64,000 bases of DNA from Candidatus Poribacteria bacterium (GCA_028818695.1 JAPPNK010000004.1:137888-201887), one strand, 5' to 3'. Shown: positions 32,968 to 42,698, numbered from the stretch's first letter. Made by a program: numbers and translations. The notes: generated by a model not told the origin, from the sequence alone.

Positions 32968-33988
32968 ACAGCAGCTCGGCAATCTGAACGGCGTTCAGCG
33001 CGGCGCCCTTGCGCAAATTGTCCGCAACGACCCACATATTGAGGCAGTTGTCGGCGGACGCGTCCTCGCGGATGCGCCCGACAAAGACGTCGTCCCTGCC
33101 CGCCGCGTCTATAGCGGTCGGATAGCGGTTTTTCGCCGGATCGTCCATGACCGTGACGCCGGGGGCGCGTTCCAGCAGCTCCCTCGCCTGCTCCGCCGTG
33201 AGCGGCTTCTCCGTCTCTACGTTGATCGATTCGGAATGCCCGACGAGAACAGGAACGCGCACCGTCGTCGCCGTCACCTTGACATTCTCATCTTCCATGA
33301 TCTTCACCGTCTCGCGCGTCATCTTTGTCTCTTCGTCTGTGTAACCGTCCAGCCCGAACGGGTTGGAGCCGACGCTGTGCGAAATTTGCGGAATGCAGTT
33401 GAAGGCGATGGGGCGGACGAATTTGCCGCGCAGGGAAGGTTCCTTCCCGTCCAGCGCCTCGCGGATCTGCTCCTTCGCTTCTTCAGAGGCTTGCGTTCCG
33501 GCGCCGGAGACGCCCTGGAAGGTGGAGACGACAACCCGTTTCACGCGCGCGGCGTCATGGAGCGGCTTGAGCGCGGCGACCATCTGTATCGTCGAGCAGT
33601 TCGGATTTGCGACGATTCCTTTATGGTTGAAGGCGGCATGCGGGTTCACCTCAGGAACGACAAGCGGAACCTGGTCGTCCATGCGGAAGGCGGAGGTGTT
33701 GTCGATGCAGACGGCGCCAGCCTTCACCGCGGCGGGAAGGAAACGCTTGCTGATCGATCCGCCGGCGGAGGAGAGAACAAGATCAATCCCCTCAAAGGAG
33801 TCTTCGGTCAACTCTTCAACGGCATGCGGTTCGCCTTTGAAGGCGATCGTTTTGCCGGCGGAACGCGACGAAGCAAGCAGTTTCAGCGACGCGATCGGAA
33901 AATCGCGCTCTTCCAGTATCTGGAGCATGACGCCGCCTACTGCGCCGGTCGCTCCCATCACCGCAACGTTCAGTGGATCGCTTGGCAT
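32951..33988 (-). CDS. asd: Aspartate-semialdehyde dehydrogenase
   Basis: 345 residues. NADP site: VAVMGATGAVGGVMLQIL. The acyl-thioester nucleophile is Cys131 in VANPNCSTIQMV and the general base is His251 in VLVGHSESI. Also seen is FQGVSGAGTQA. It reduces aspartyl phosphate to the semialdehyde in Lys/Thr/Met and diaminopimelate synthesis. The length and motifs fit the bacterial NADP-dependent type. The promoter TTGCCG-17-TATGAT lies upstream with the conserved element. Confidence 0.96.
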   Translation of the reverse strand: MPSDPLNVAVMGATGAVGGVMLQILEERDFPIASLKLLASSRSAGKTIAFKGEPHAVEELTEDSFEGIDLVLSSAGGSISKRFLPAAVKAGAVCIDNTSAFRMDDQVPLVVPEVNPHAAFNHKGIVANPNCSTIQMVAALKPLHDAARVKRVVVSTFQGVSGAGTQASEEAKEQIREALDGKEPSLRGKFVRPIAFNCIPQISHSVGSNPFGLDGYTDEETKMTRETVKIMEDENVKVTATTVRVPVLVGHSESINVETEKPLTAEQARELLERAPGVTVMDDPAKNRYPTAIDAAGRDDVFVGRIREDASADNCLNMWVVADNLRKGAALNAVQIAELLFTGSK

Positions 33989-34036
33989 CGAACATCAACC
34001 TTTTCTGTCAAAACGCACTGTATAATTTCATCTGAA

Positions 34037-34103
34037 ATCATAGCGGGGGAGAATGCCGTCGGCAAACCGTTTTTTAACCTGTCCTCTTGAGCTGGGACAT
34101 TTG
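34037..34103 (-). promoter_or_regulatory. asd promoter with conserved upstream element
   Basis: On the minus strand: TCCCAGCT-N10-GGTTA (ending at 34075), 9 bases, TTGCCG (34065-34060), 17-bp spacer, TATGAT (34042-34037). The leader to the ATG at 33988 is about 42 nt. Confidence 0.65.
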
Positions 34104-34232
34104 AATGGATAAGGCATTTCTATCGGGAGAAAGGGCGCGGCATACTATGCGGAGGTTGACAGAGCCGAGATACAGGGTACATTTAACAAGAGTTTCGTTT
34201 GCAGCGCTTAAGCGATTCATCAGAAGAGGGCT

Positions 34233-34748
34233 ATGAACAATTACGCAGACCTGATACGCGCCGTCCCCGACTTTCCAAAGCCGGGCATTCAATTCAAAGA
34301 CATCACGCCTCTGCTTCAACATCCGCAGGGGTTTCAAGCGGCGGTGAACGACCTCATCGCCAAGGTGGACGGGGTAGAGTTCGACACGATTGCGGCTGTT
34401 GACGCGCGCGGGTTTCTCTTCGGAGGCGCCCTCGCCTATCAGATGGGCAAGCCGCTTGCGCTCATCCGAAAGCGGGGCAAGCTGCCGTATGAGACCGTTG
34501 AAGCGGAGTATGCGCTGGAGTACGGAACCGCCGCTGTCGCTCTCCATGTGGACGCGCTGAGCGCGGGACCGCGGACGCTTCTCGTTGACGACGTCATAGC
34601 GACGGGCGGGACGCTCCGAGCGTCGGCGGAGCTGATCAAAATTCTCGGCGGGGAGATTGCCGCCATCGCCGCGCTCATTGAGCTGACCTTTTTGAATGGG
34701 CGGGCGTTGTTTGAAAACGAACGGGTGATTTCGCTCATCTCATACTGA
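34233..34748 (+). CDS. apt: Adenine phosphoribosyltransferase
   Basis: 171 residues, standard length. PDFPKPGIQFKDITPLL at the N-terminus and the PRPP-binding loop LLVDDVIATGGTL (116-128) are diagnostic; VDARGFLFGGALA is the flexible-loop neighbour. It salvages adenine to AMP. ATG at 34233 follows AGAGGG. A TTGACA-16-TACATT promoter may lie near 34155-34182. Confidence 0.97.
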   Translation: MNNYADLIRAVPDFPKPGIQFKDITPLLQHPQGFQAAVNDLIAKVDGVEFDTIAAVDARGFLFGGALAYQMGKPLALIRKRGKLPYETVEAEYALEYGTAAVALHVDALSAGPRTLLVDDVIATGGTLRASAELIKILGGEIAAIAALIELTFLNGRALFENERVISLISY

Positions 34749-34871
34749 TCAAACCTCATTCGGGCTGGATTTCTGCAACGGCGGGGTACGCTCATGACGA
34801 GCGCGGGACGCTTGACCCTGCGCCGCTGAAGCGCTACGCTCAAAATCAAACAACACCGCGACGGGAGAACG

Positions 34872-36209
34872 ATGAGCCGACCCAATATCCTTTTTATGAT
34901 CGCCGACGACCATCGAAGAGACGCTATCGGAGCGATGGGCGACCCGACCGTCCAGACCCCGACAATGGACAAACTCGCCGAGGACGGAACCGTCTTCAAC
35001 AACGCCTACATCATGGGCGGAATGAGCGGCGCCGTCTGCGTGCCGAGCCGCGCATGCGTCCATACAGGCGTCAACATCTTCGGCACCTCCATGACGCGCG
35101 AACCCGGCACAGGCGGCCTCGGAACGCTGCGCCCCGAACTGGCGACGCTTGCAGGAACCTTCCGAGACGCCGGCTACGACACCTTCGCCACAGGCAAATG
35201 GCACAACGACAAAACCAGCTTCCACAAAGGCTTCTCGCATGGCGCGAACATCTTCTTCGGCGGGATGAGCAACCATCTCAAAGTTCCAATTCAGCAGTAC
35301 GACCCGACAGGCGAATACGCCAACAACAGGCGCGTCATCGGCGACGGCTTCTCAACCGATCTGTTTTCAGACGCCGCCATCGAGTTTTTGGACAACCATG
35401 ACGGCGGCAACCCGTTCTTTCTCTACCTGTCCTTCACCTCGCCGCATGACCCGCGCATGGCGCCTGCGCCGTACGACGCGATGTATCCGCCGGAGGAGAT
35501 CCCCGTCCCGCCCAATTTCATGCCGATGCATTCGTTCGATAACGGCGAGATGCGCATCAGGGACGAAAACCTGGCGCCGTTCCCAAGGACGCCCGAAATC
35601 GTTCAACAGCACATCAGCGACTACTACGCGATGATAACGCATCAGGACGCCCATATGGCGCGCGTGTTGGAGGCGCTGGAGCGGTCGGGGCAGGCGGAGA
35701 ACACGATCGTTGTGTACACCGCCGACCATGGACTGGGCGTCGGGCAGCACGGCCTCCTCGGCAAGCAGAACCTGTACGATCACAGCGTCTGCGTTCCATG
35801 TTTCCTGCGCGGGCCGGGCGTCCCCGCAGGACAGCGCATCGACTCGCTTGTGTACTCCTACGATCTGTTTCCGACGCTGTGCGACCTGACCGAGATTGCG
35901 ATTCCCAATACGGTTGAGAGCTCCAGCCTCGCGCCGTTGATCGCCGGCGAAAAAACCCCCGTCCGAAACTCGGTGTACTCCGCCTACAGGCACATACAGC
36001 GCATGGTGAGAGCGGGCGACTGGAAACTGATACGCTACCCGGAGGCGGGACAAACGCAGCTGTTTAACGTCGAAGAGGACCCGTGGGAGACGCGCAACCT
36101 GGCGGACGACCCGCAATTCGCCGCGATTCGCCGTTCGCTGAACCACGAACTGCATGGCTGGATGCAGCAGATTGACGACCCGATCAAAGACCTGCCGGCG
36201 CTCCAATAG
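34872..36209 (+). CDS. Sulfatase (formylglycine-dependent)
   Basis: 445 residues. The metal site FMIADDHRRDAIG is at the N-terminus. The sulfatase signature C56-V-P-S-R60 lies in AVCVPSRACVHTG, so Cys56 can become formylglycine. The second metal site is VYTADHGLGVGQHGLLGK. No signal peptide is seen, so a cytoplasmic location is suggested. It probably desulfates a carbohydrate. ATG follows GGGAGA. TTGACC-17-TACGCT near 34813-34841 may be its promoter. The next gene starts two bases after its stop. Confidence 0.92.
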   Translation: MSRPNILFMIADDHRRDAIGAMGDPTVQTPTMDKLAEDGTVFNNAYIMGGMSGAVCVPSRACVHTGVNIFGTSMTREPGTGGLGTLRPELATLAGTFRDAGYDTFATGKWHNDKTSFHKGFSHGANIFFGGMSNHLKVPIQQYDPTGEYANNRRVIGDGFSTDLFSDAAIEFLDNHDGGNPFFLYLSFTSPHDPRMAPAPYDAMYPPEEIPVPPNFMPMHSFDNGEMRIRDENLAPFPRTPEIVQQHISDYYAMITHQDAHMARVLEALERSGQAENTIVVYTADHGLGVGQHGLLGKQNLYDHSVCVPCFLRGPGVPAGQRIDSLVYSYDLFPTLCDLTEIAIPNTVESSSLAPLIAGEKTPVRNSVYSAYRHIQRMVRAGDWKLIRYPEAGQTQLFNVEEDPWETRNLADDPQFAAIRRSLNHELHGWMQQIDDPIKDLPALQ

Positions 36210-36211
36210 CC

Positions 36212-37366
36212 GTGCCTCTGCGCGTTCTCGCCATTTCGCATCCGGCGGTCGCGGCGGCGTATCGGCGCAAGTTTGAGCTGATTGCGCGGGAGCCTGGCGT
36301 TCAACTTCGGCTGATCGTCCCTGAAGCATGGCGCGAAGGAACGCGCCTGGAGCGGTTTGAGGCAAAAAACGGCTGCGAATGGACGGTCGCTCTGCCGGTC
36401 GTGTGGCAGGACTATTACGCGCGGCATATGTATCGGCGCGGCTTTGCCCGGCAGTTCGACTCCTTCCAGCCGCATATTGTGCATATGGAGGAGGAGCCGT
36501 TCAGTTTGTGCGCGGGGCAGACGTTGTGGACGCTTCGGCGGCGCGCCCCGAACGCGCGTCTCATCTTTCGCACTTCGGTCGGGATGCGCATACGGCTCAA
36601 GCCGATCGCGGCGCCGCTGCTTCGAGCGGTTGAGCGGGCGGTCTACCGGCGCGCCTCCGCCGCGTTTGCGTTGAGCGAAACGGCGGCGCGCTTTCTGCGC
36701 GAGAACGGGTTTCAGGGGGAGGCGCGCGTCTTTCCGAACGGCGTCGACACGCGCATCTTCCGTCCGCTGCCCGCTCCTGAACGGAAACGTCTGCGCCTCT
36801 CCTTTGGCGCGCCTCCCGACGCCTTCATCGTCGGCTATGCGGGTCAGCTGATCCCTGAAAAGGGGGTCGATCTGCTCCTGCATGCGCTGGCGCAGACGCC
36901 CAACGCCTACGGGCTGATTGTCGGCGCAGGGCGGGAGGAGGCGGAAATGAAAGCGCTGGCGGCAAGGCTGAATCTGGCGGAGCGCGTCCGATTCACAGGC
37001 TCCTTGAAACCGCAGCGCGTCGCCGAGGCGATGAACGCGATGGACGCTCTCGCGCTTCCGTCGCGCACAACGCCCCATTGGGTGGAGTTTTTTGGACGCG
37101 CTCTCATTGAGGCGATGGCATGCGGCGCGCCGGTCGTCGGCTCCGATTCGGGCGAAATCGCGCGCGTCGTCGACAACGCGGGCTTGATTGTCCCAGAGGG
37201 AGACGCAGCCGCTCTCGCCGACGCGATACAGCGGCTCCAGAACGATCCGCAGCTCGCCGCCCGCCTGCGCGAAAACGGACAGCGGCGCGTCCAAGAAAAC
37301 TACGCATGGGAAAAAATCGCCGCCGACACAGCCGAAGCTTACCGCGCCGCGCTGGACGCCCCCTAA
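36212..37366 (+). CDS. GT4-family glycosyltransferase
   Basis: 384 residues with a GT-B fold. N-terminal domain: VLAISHPAVAAAYRRKFEL. The C-terminal nucleotide-sugar domain has VGYAGQLIPEKGVDLLLHAL, VGAGREEAEMKAL and the GT4 motif GRALIEAMACGAPVVGSDSG, where a retaining E-x7-E pattern is replaced partly by SDSGEI. The GTG start at 36212 is the only close one after the sulfatase stop. Together with the sulfatase it may belong to glycan metabolism; this is inference from adjacency. Confidence 0.88.
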   Translation: MPLRVLAISHPAVAAAYRRKFELIAREPGVQLRLIVPEAWREGTRLERFEAKNGCEWTVALPVVWQDYYARHMYRRGFARQFDSFQPHIVHMEEEPFSLCAGQTLWTLRRRAPNARLIFRTSVGMRIRLKPIAAPLLRAVERAVYRRASAAFALSETAARFLRENGFQGEARVFPNGVDTRIFRPLPAPERKRLRLSFGAPPDAFIVGYAGQLIPEKGVDLLLHALAQTPNAYGLIVGAGREEAEMKALAARLNLAERVRFTGSLKPQRVAEAMNAMDALALPSRTTPHWVEFFGRALIEAMACGAPVVGSDSGEIARVVDNAGLIVPEGDAAALADAIQRLQNDPQLAARLRENGQRRVQENYAWEKIAADTAEAYRAALDAP

Positions 37367-38925
37367 AGCGACCGATCAAACTGCTGAACGGACAGCTTCC
37401 AGACAGGTATGCCGCAGAACCGGTCGCCCTCCGGGCAGAAAGGCGCGCAGTCCGAACGCTGACGGTACCAGCACGGCGCATGCAGATGCCGCCCGATGGT
37501 CGGGTGCGCCTCCTGAACCTGAAGAACCTCGTCCACCGAAGCGTGGAAGATCTCCTCCTGCGCCGTGTAGCAGAGCCGCGTCCGCCACTTATGCGTGAAG
37601 TCCATGAGCGACCCCGATTCAATAAGCCGCACCGCATGCCCGTTCGGCAGCAGGTAAAACGCGAACTCGTCCGGTACGCCCATCTCCAAGAGCCGATTGA
37701 CGCTCTCATAGGCGTCCGCGTTCGCGCGGTCGTAGATCTCCTGCGCCGGCGGACATTTGGAAAACAGCCTGGGCGGCACGGCGTCCGGCTCGCCCGTATA
37801 ATGCGCGCTCAAAACGGGGCGGGAGCCGGGCGTCATGCGGTGCCGCTGGTTCTGCGAATCTGCCGTATGGCTCAACTTCTTCGCAAAGGTGTAGTGGGTG
37901 TGATTCATGGCGCGGGACAGCTTGGAGAGCGTGTGAACATTCATCGTCTCTTCATAATAACGGTTGCGCGACGGGTCTAGCAGCAGGCGCAGCGCTTCCT
38001 CGTCGGGCAGCTGTTCAGGCGCCGCGCCGAGAATGCCGCGCGCCGCCTCCGCGACGACCGCCTCCCCGTTCGAAGCCCAGCTCAACAGAGCGGAGGCGCG
38101 CCCGTTGAGCCGCTTGTCAAAGCGGCGCGTGAACTGCGCTGGATCGCCGGGCGCCGCAGACCGTTCCGACAAAAAAGCGTGTTCAGGAGTCGATTCCAGC
38201 GGTATCGGATCGTCCAGCTCGCGCTCAAAGAGCGGGTCGATCTCCATCACCGCCTCCGTCATTTTGCGCACCAGCTCCCGCTGCTCGGTCGGCGCGTCAA
38301 AATGCTCGCACAACCGCGCATATCGAATGAGCGTCAACGCGCTGATCGTATGGTAAAGGTAGGTGTGCGCGGCGACAGGGAGAACATACCGCGCCGTTTC
38401 ATACGCTTTTCGGCGGAGCGTCCGCTCCCAGCGTTCAGGGCGTTTTTTCCGCGCGGGGAAAACGGCGTGAAACTCGCGTTCAATCGCCGGCGCGAGCGCG
38501 TCAATGAGCGCAAGATACGCCTCCTGCTGCCGCTGGATCGCCGCGTTGTAAATCTCAAGCGCGGCGGGCTTCATTTTCGGAACGGCAAAATGCCCCGTCT
38601 TCACCTCCACATACCGCTGGCTCACCTGCTCCGAATTGTAAAACGGATGGCTATGCAGAAACGACCAGACGGCGGCGCGCGAAAGGTTGCTCACTGCGAA
38701 GACGAAGGTCGCATGCTGCCGCGTCGTGAGATGACCGGCAAGCAGCGTGCTGGAGGCAATGCGGTCGCGTACGGCGCGCGCTTTTTTCGTTTTAGAAACC
38801 TCGTCGGGATACACAACGCCTTTAGAGGAGTAGCATGTCCGCGCCGCTCCAACCGCCGTTTCGTAGGGTTGGCAGATCGCGTCGATCAGTTTCACCTCAA
38901 TCGGCGCCGATGCGAAATGCGTCAT
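37363..38925 (-). CDS. thyX: Double-length FAD-dependent thymidylate synthase
   Basis: 520 residues, about twice a usual ThyX. The N-terminal half has AARTCYSSKG, TTRQHATFVFAVSNLSRAA and FYNSEQVSQRYVEV. The C-terminal half has TLSKLSRAMNHTHYTFAKKL and QNQRHRMTPGSRPVLSA. The ThyX signature R-H-R-x7-S is thus split: the N-half keeps S-x-Q-x-S-Q-R-Y, the C-half keeps R-H-R-x-x-P-G-S-R. A flavin-dependent dUMP methylation role is likely because no thyA is seen here. ATG 38925 is used; the longer frame upstream has no support. Confidence 0.85.
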   Translation of the reverse strand: MTHFASAPIEVKLIDAICQPYETAVGAARTCYSSKGVVYPDEVSKTKKARAVRDRIASSTLLAGHLTTRQHATFVFAVSNLSRAAVWSFLHSHPFYNSEQVSQRYVEVKTGHFAVPKMKPAALEIYNAAIQRQQEAYLALIDALAPAIEREFHAVFPARKKRPERWERTLRRKAYETARYVLPVAAHTYLYHTISALTLIRYARLCEHFDAPTEQRELVRKMTEAVMEIDPLFERELDDPIPLESTPEHAFLSERSAAPGDPAQFTRRFDKRLNGRASALLSWASNGEAVVAEAARGILGAAPEQLPDEEALRLLLDPSRNRYYEETMNVHTLSKLSRAMNHTHYTFAKKLSHTADSQNQRHRMTPGSRPVLSAHYTGEPDAVPPRLFSKCPPAQEIYDRANADAYESVNRLLEMGVPDEFAFYLLPNGHAVRLIESGSLMDFTHKWRTRLCYTAQEEIFHASVDEVLQVQEAHPTIGRHLHAPCWYRQRSDCAPFCPEGDRFCGIPVWKLSVQQFDRSL

Positions 38926-39041
38926 GACAGCTCCACGCCCCTTCGCTCCGCAGTATAGCAACGTACATTGAAACGAACACGTATGCGCGTCAAGTTACAT
39001 CGCGCGCCCTTCCGAATAGGCGCCGCATATCAGCGCGTCGC

Positions 39042-39072
39042 TCCCCCCTTGACAAGGGGGGATGGGGGGTTA
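39042..39072. repeat. G-rich palindromic repeat, left of the restriction gene
   Basis: TCCCCCCTTGACAAGGGGGG followed by ATGGGGGGTT. A near-identical copy lies at 42699-42730 on the other side of the restriction-modification gene. Confidence 0.7.
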
Positions 39073-39101
39073 GGCGCGGCGGGCGCGTTGCGTTTGGGTT
39101 T

Positions 39102-39220
39102 TGAACTAAGATTTTCAGGATTGATAGGATTACAGGATTTTGGGGCGCAGCATTTCGGGCGCCGAGTGTCGGTTTTCGGCGCTCCTCTTGTCAATCCTTT
39201 AATCCTTCAATCCTAGTTCA
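39102..39220. repeat. Foldback element, copy 1
   Basis: Terminal inverted repeats TGAACTAAGATT (39102-39113) and AATCCTAGTTCA (39209-39220), one mismatch. The interior has GGATTACAGGATTTTGGGGC. Length 119 bp. Confidence 0.65.
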
Positions 39221-39287
39221 GACCGTTGAAAGAATGCGGGAGCCTGAATGACGGGAGGAGCGCGACGGGCGTGTTGCGTTTGGGTTT

Positions 39288-39386
39288 TGAACTAGGATTT
39301 TCAGGATTGATAAGATTACAGGATTTTGGGGCGCGGCATTTCGGGCGCCGAGTGTCGGTTTTCGTCAATCCTTTAATCCTAGTTCA
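39288..39386. repeat. Foldback element, copy 2
   Basis: Perfect 12-bp inverted termini TGAACTAGGATT and AATCCTAGTTCA; 99 bp, sharing the interior of copy 1 apart from a short internal deletion. The 25 bp before it also match those before copy 1. Confidence 0.65.
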
Positions 39387-39503
39387 GACTACGGCTAAGA
39401 TTCCCGCGCGCCTTACCCCAAAGGCAGGCATGATGGAAAGGAGGGGGGAATGACAGCGGACGGTATGGACGCTTCAGGTGAACGCGGTCGGTTTCGGGTT
39501 CGC

Positions 39504-39533
39504 CTCTGGATTCCCGCTTTCGCGGGAATGACG
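39504..39533. repeat. GGATTCCCGC hairpin repeat, isolated copy
   Basis: CTCTGGATTCCCGC-TTTC-GCGGGAATGACG without an adjacent upstream element. Confidence 0.6.
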
Positions 39534-39544
39534 ATCCGGGGAAA

Positions 39545-42500
39545 CTAAGCTGTCTCTAGCGGAGGGAGCGCCTTGACGATCTCAACCGTCCGAAGGCTCA
39601 CCGAAACGACGCGTCGAAGCAAGTTCACGATATACTGCGGATCGCCGCTTCGGTTCGGGTCGTTCACGATGCCGCTTCGCTTGTCCGTCTTCACCTGATA
39701 CTGATTCACGACCCACTCCAGAGCCGACCGATTCCCCAGACGATACTCCAGCGCCGCCGATGGAATGCCCGACAGCGTCAAAAAGTCGTTATACAGAATC
39801 GAGCGCTTGTCTTTGGAGAAGCGCATCTTCTCCGCCCGCCAATCCACCGCAGCCCCCTCCGCCTCCAACATCTCCAGCGCATACGGCGGAGCCGATTCGT
39901 AGTTCACATGCAAATCCGCCAGCTCCGCCCCCGCCGACGCAAACGCCCGAAACGCAGGCGCAAACGGAATATGCGGCAGATCCCGCTTCAGATTCTTCTC
40001 ATACCGCTCCCGATAGTCGGGATGATGCAGCAGCCCGTAGACGTAATGGAAAATGTTCCATCTGGAAATGGACGGATGGCCGTAATGCGAACGGAACGCG
40101 GACAACGCCCAATCAGTGATGTTCTCGCGCCGGTTAGAGCCGTCCTCGTCGTAGGTGTAGAACGGGAAGCATTGATTGCTGTCAATTGAAATGAAGGACA
40201 AATTCGGAATTACATTTGTTATACTGCACCAGTAATCAGCGCGGCCGCCTAACCCTGGAACAATTATGACTCGGTTTTCTGCTTCAGTTTCCGGCATCGG
40301 GAAGATGGACGGGAAGACGTACCTTAAATCGTTTAGAGTTCTATCAAAGAATATGCCTGTTTTAGTGAAGGGTCGATAAAGCGAAGTTCGCAACTTCTCT
40401 TCATCGAATTCAGCAAACACTCCTCGCTTCAATTTCGCCTTTAAATCGCGACTCCAGCTGATTTTTGTATCATCGTACCTCACAAAAGCATCCACATTTG
40501 CGTTATCGTCTCTGCGCCGTTTCCACCTGTCCACTTCGGCATTGTAGAATTCGATCGTCCGCTGAACGTTGGCGACAAGCGCATTTCGGTTGAAATTGTA
40601 AACCCAGGCGTCGCGGTTCGTTTTAACGCCGTTGCTATAGATTTTGAAAACCGCGCCTTTTGCCGCGCCTTTTGCCGCTTTCGCTTTCTTCGTTCCTATC
40701 GGGATAAAGGTCTCAAACTCTGGCTGCAGACCATCCAATATCCATGTATGGCGTTTGTCAGGCGTTATCTGCTTCCATTCGATTTTTTGATAATGTTGAT
40801 GCGAATTGAGAAAATCGTATTTTTCCTCCTTTCGCCAGGACTCATCTACGCCAGCGTAAAAAATGCTTGGGCTATTCTTTTCCTCGTCCGGCTCTTTTTT
40901 CTTAATGAAGAGATTGACGCTAACGCCAACCTGAATGCCAAAGACGTTGTACATTGTGCCTGACAGCTTTTGATTTTTTCGAACGTTCCCCTCTAGATTC
41001 AAGACATAGATTTTATCGAAATCGTCCGCCAGATGCTTCCGCATGCCGTCAAGCGCGATGCCGTCCAGAAAGCCGTTGTTCGTCACAAACGCGACAACGC
41101 CCTCATCTTTAATGCGGTCGGACGCCCAGCGGATCGCTTTCACATAGGGATCCGAAAGCGCATTTTTATTTGTCGCCTTTGAATCGGCGGCGTATGTACT
41201 GCGCACGCGCGTGTCTATAGTTTCATCACCCTTCTTTTTCGGTTCGTATGTGCGGTTCTTGTTGTTGTCGCTATCATTCACCTGCCACGCGTTATACGGC
41301 GGATTCCCGATGACGACAAACATATCCGCCTCTTTCTGCTTCTTGACGCGCTCCGTATTCTCTTCCGTGAACAGCTGCTTCTGCAGCGGCTCCATCAGCT
41401 CAAAGGTGTCGGCGAGAACGACGCCCTCAAACGGCTCATACTCCTGCATCCGCTGCCAGTACTCCCGCTCGATGTTCAGGCTGGCGATGTAGTACGGCAG
41501 CAGCATGACCTCGTTGCAGTGCAGCTCATGCTTGTATTTGCGCTCCAGCGCCGTCCCGTCGATCTCCCGCATGAGCCGGACGATGAAGTTGCCCGTCCCG
41601 ACGAACGGGTCGATGATATGGACGCCTTCGCTGGAGAGGCTGCGGTTGAACTCGGTTTCCAGGATCTGCTGGACGCTGTTGACCATGAAGTTGACGATCG
41701 GCTGCGGCGTATAGACGATGCCGTGCGTGTCGGCGACGTCTTCCGAAAAGCTCTGAAAAAAGGTTTCATAGAAAGCGTTCAGGAGATGCTGTTTTTGGGA
41801 AAATTCCCTGCAGAACGCCGCCGCCTGCTCGACGGCGTTGTAGTACCGGTCGAGCGGTTTCAGATACGCTTCTCGGCTGATCGCTTTGGCGGTGAGGGCG
41901 TCCACGACCTGTTCGATTTCGCGGGCGATGATGTTTCGGCGCGTGAAGTCGGAGTTGTTGAAGACGGTTCGGAAGATGCGCTCCGTCAAGATATGCTGAA
42001 TGAGCATCTCTTCGACCGCCTCCGCCGACAGGTCGGGGTTGACGGCGTCTCTGCATAGGTTGTAGAACCTGTCGAACGCTTGGGCGAATTTGTTGTCGCC
42101 GCTCCGCCTTCCCTGTATCTTCTCCTTGAGGTCGGCGGCGATGTCGGGGACATGCTCTCGGAACTCCGCCGCCGCGGCTTCCCAGTTGCCGAATTCGGGC
42201 CGTTCATACTCAAACAGGAGCCTCAGCATTTTGACGAGGTCTGCCGATTTGGAGATGTCGGCGTTCAGCGTTTCCCGCTCGTTTTGGAACAGGATCGCGC
42301 GTTCGGGCGTCTGAAAGAGGATGTTGTCGAACGGGTATCCCGCCTCCCGTTTCTGCTGCACGGCTTTGGCGAGGTCGTCATGGATGTCCTTCGCTTCCCA
42401 GTAGGCGAACGGCAGCCCCAGTTCATGGAGGACGGCTCCGTCGATGGAGATGTTGCCGCGGCTGCCTTTCATTCGGTATTCGCGTTGGAACGTGGCGTTC

Positions 42501-42646
42501 ACCTTTTTTGCGCAGTGCTGCATGAGCGCGTAGAACGGTCCGCTGACGGCTCCTTCTTGGTCGGCTCCGTGGGCGTCTAGGTCTTTCATGGCGGCGTAGT
42601 AATCCTTGACCGCCTTATGCGTCGGTTTCAGGTTCAGCAATGGCAT
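39545..42646 (-). CDS. Single-chain restriction-modification enzyme (type IIG/ISP-like, no helicase)
   Basis: 1033 residues. N-terminal PD-(D/E)xK-type site: Asp69 (ISIDG) and E84-A-K86 (AYWEAKD). A helical linker follows. The gamma-class N6-adenine methyltransferase has motif I IDPFVGTGNF (Asp346) and motif IV GNPPYNAW (Asn448). The C-terminal third resembles the specificity domain of LlaBIII-type ISP enzymes. SF2 helicase motifs are absent, so it should cut near its site without translocation, as in type IIG. The specificity part (about 40150-40990) is AT-rich. ATG at 42646 is used. The gene lies between direct repeats. Confidence 0.85.
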   Translation of the reverse strand: MPLLNLKPTHKAVKDYYAAMKDLDAHGADQEGAVSGPFYALMQHCAKKVNATFQREYRMKGSRGNISIDGAVLHELGLPFAYWEAKDIHDDLAKAVQQKREAGYPFDNILFQTPERAILFQNERETLNADISKSADLVKMLRLLFEYERPEFGNWEAAAAEFREHVPDIAADLKEKIQGRRSGDNKFAQAFDRFYNLCRDAVNPDLSAEAVEEMLIQHILTERIFRTVFNNSDFTRRNIIAREIEQVVDALTAKAISREAYLKPLDRYYNAVEQAAAFCREFSQKQHLLNAFYETFFQSFSEDVADTHGIVYTPQPIVNFMVNSVQQILETEFNRSLSSEGVHIIDPFVGTGNFIVRLMREIDGTALERKYKHELHCNEVMLLPYYIASLNIEREYWQRMQEYEPFEGVVLADTFELMEPLQKQLFTEENTERVKKQKEADMFVVIGNPPYNAWQVNDSDNNKNRTYEPKKKGDETIDTRVRSTYAADSKATNKNALSDPYVKAIRWASDRIKDEGVVAFVTNNGFLDGIALDGMRKHLADDFDKIYVLNLEGNVRKNQKLSGTMYNVFGIQVGVSVNLFIKKKEPDEEKNSPSIFYAGVDESWRKEEKYDFLNSHQHYQKIEWKQITPDKRHTWILDGLQPEFETFIPIGTKKAKAAKGAAKGAVFKIYSNGVKTNRDAWVYNFNRNALVANVQRTIEFYNAEVDRWKRRRDDNANVDAFVRYDDTKISWSRDLKAKLKRGVFAEFDEEKLRTSLYRPFTKTGIFFDRTLNDLRYVFPSIFPMPETEAENRVIIVPGLGGRADYWCSITNVIPNLSFISIDSNQCFPFYTYDEDGSNRRENITDWALSAFRSHYGHPSISRWNIFHYVYGLLHHPDYRERYEKNLKRDLPHIPFAPAFRAFASAGAELADLHVNYESAPPYALEMLEAEGAAVDWRAEKMRFSKDKRSILYNDFLTLSGIPSAALEYRLGNRSALEWVVNQYQVKTDKRSGIVNDPNRSGDPQYIVNLLRRVVSVSLRTVEIVKALPPLETA

Positions 42647-42698
42647 GGGAGGTTTTATAGCGCATTCGGCGGAGAAGGTCAAGCGGCGCATGACCAGA

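Larger units (their letters stand above)
38926..39544. other. Gene-free region with clustered repeats
   Basis: 619 bp between thyX and the restriction gene. It contains one G-rich palindrome, two foldback elements and one GGATTCCCGC hairpin repeat. No coding frame or RNA gene is apparent. Confidence 0.6.

Noticed and set aside
36035-37294. 419-codon minus-strand frame opposite the sulfatase end and the glycosyltransferase
   Set aside because: It spans the junction of two real genes and has an Arg/His-rich composition typical of shadows.
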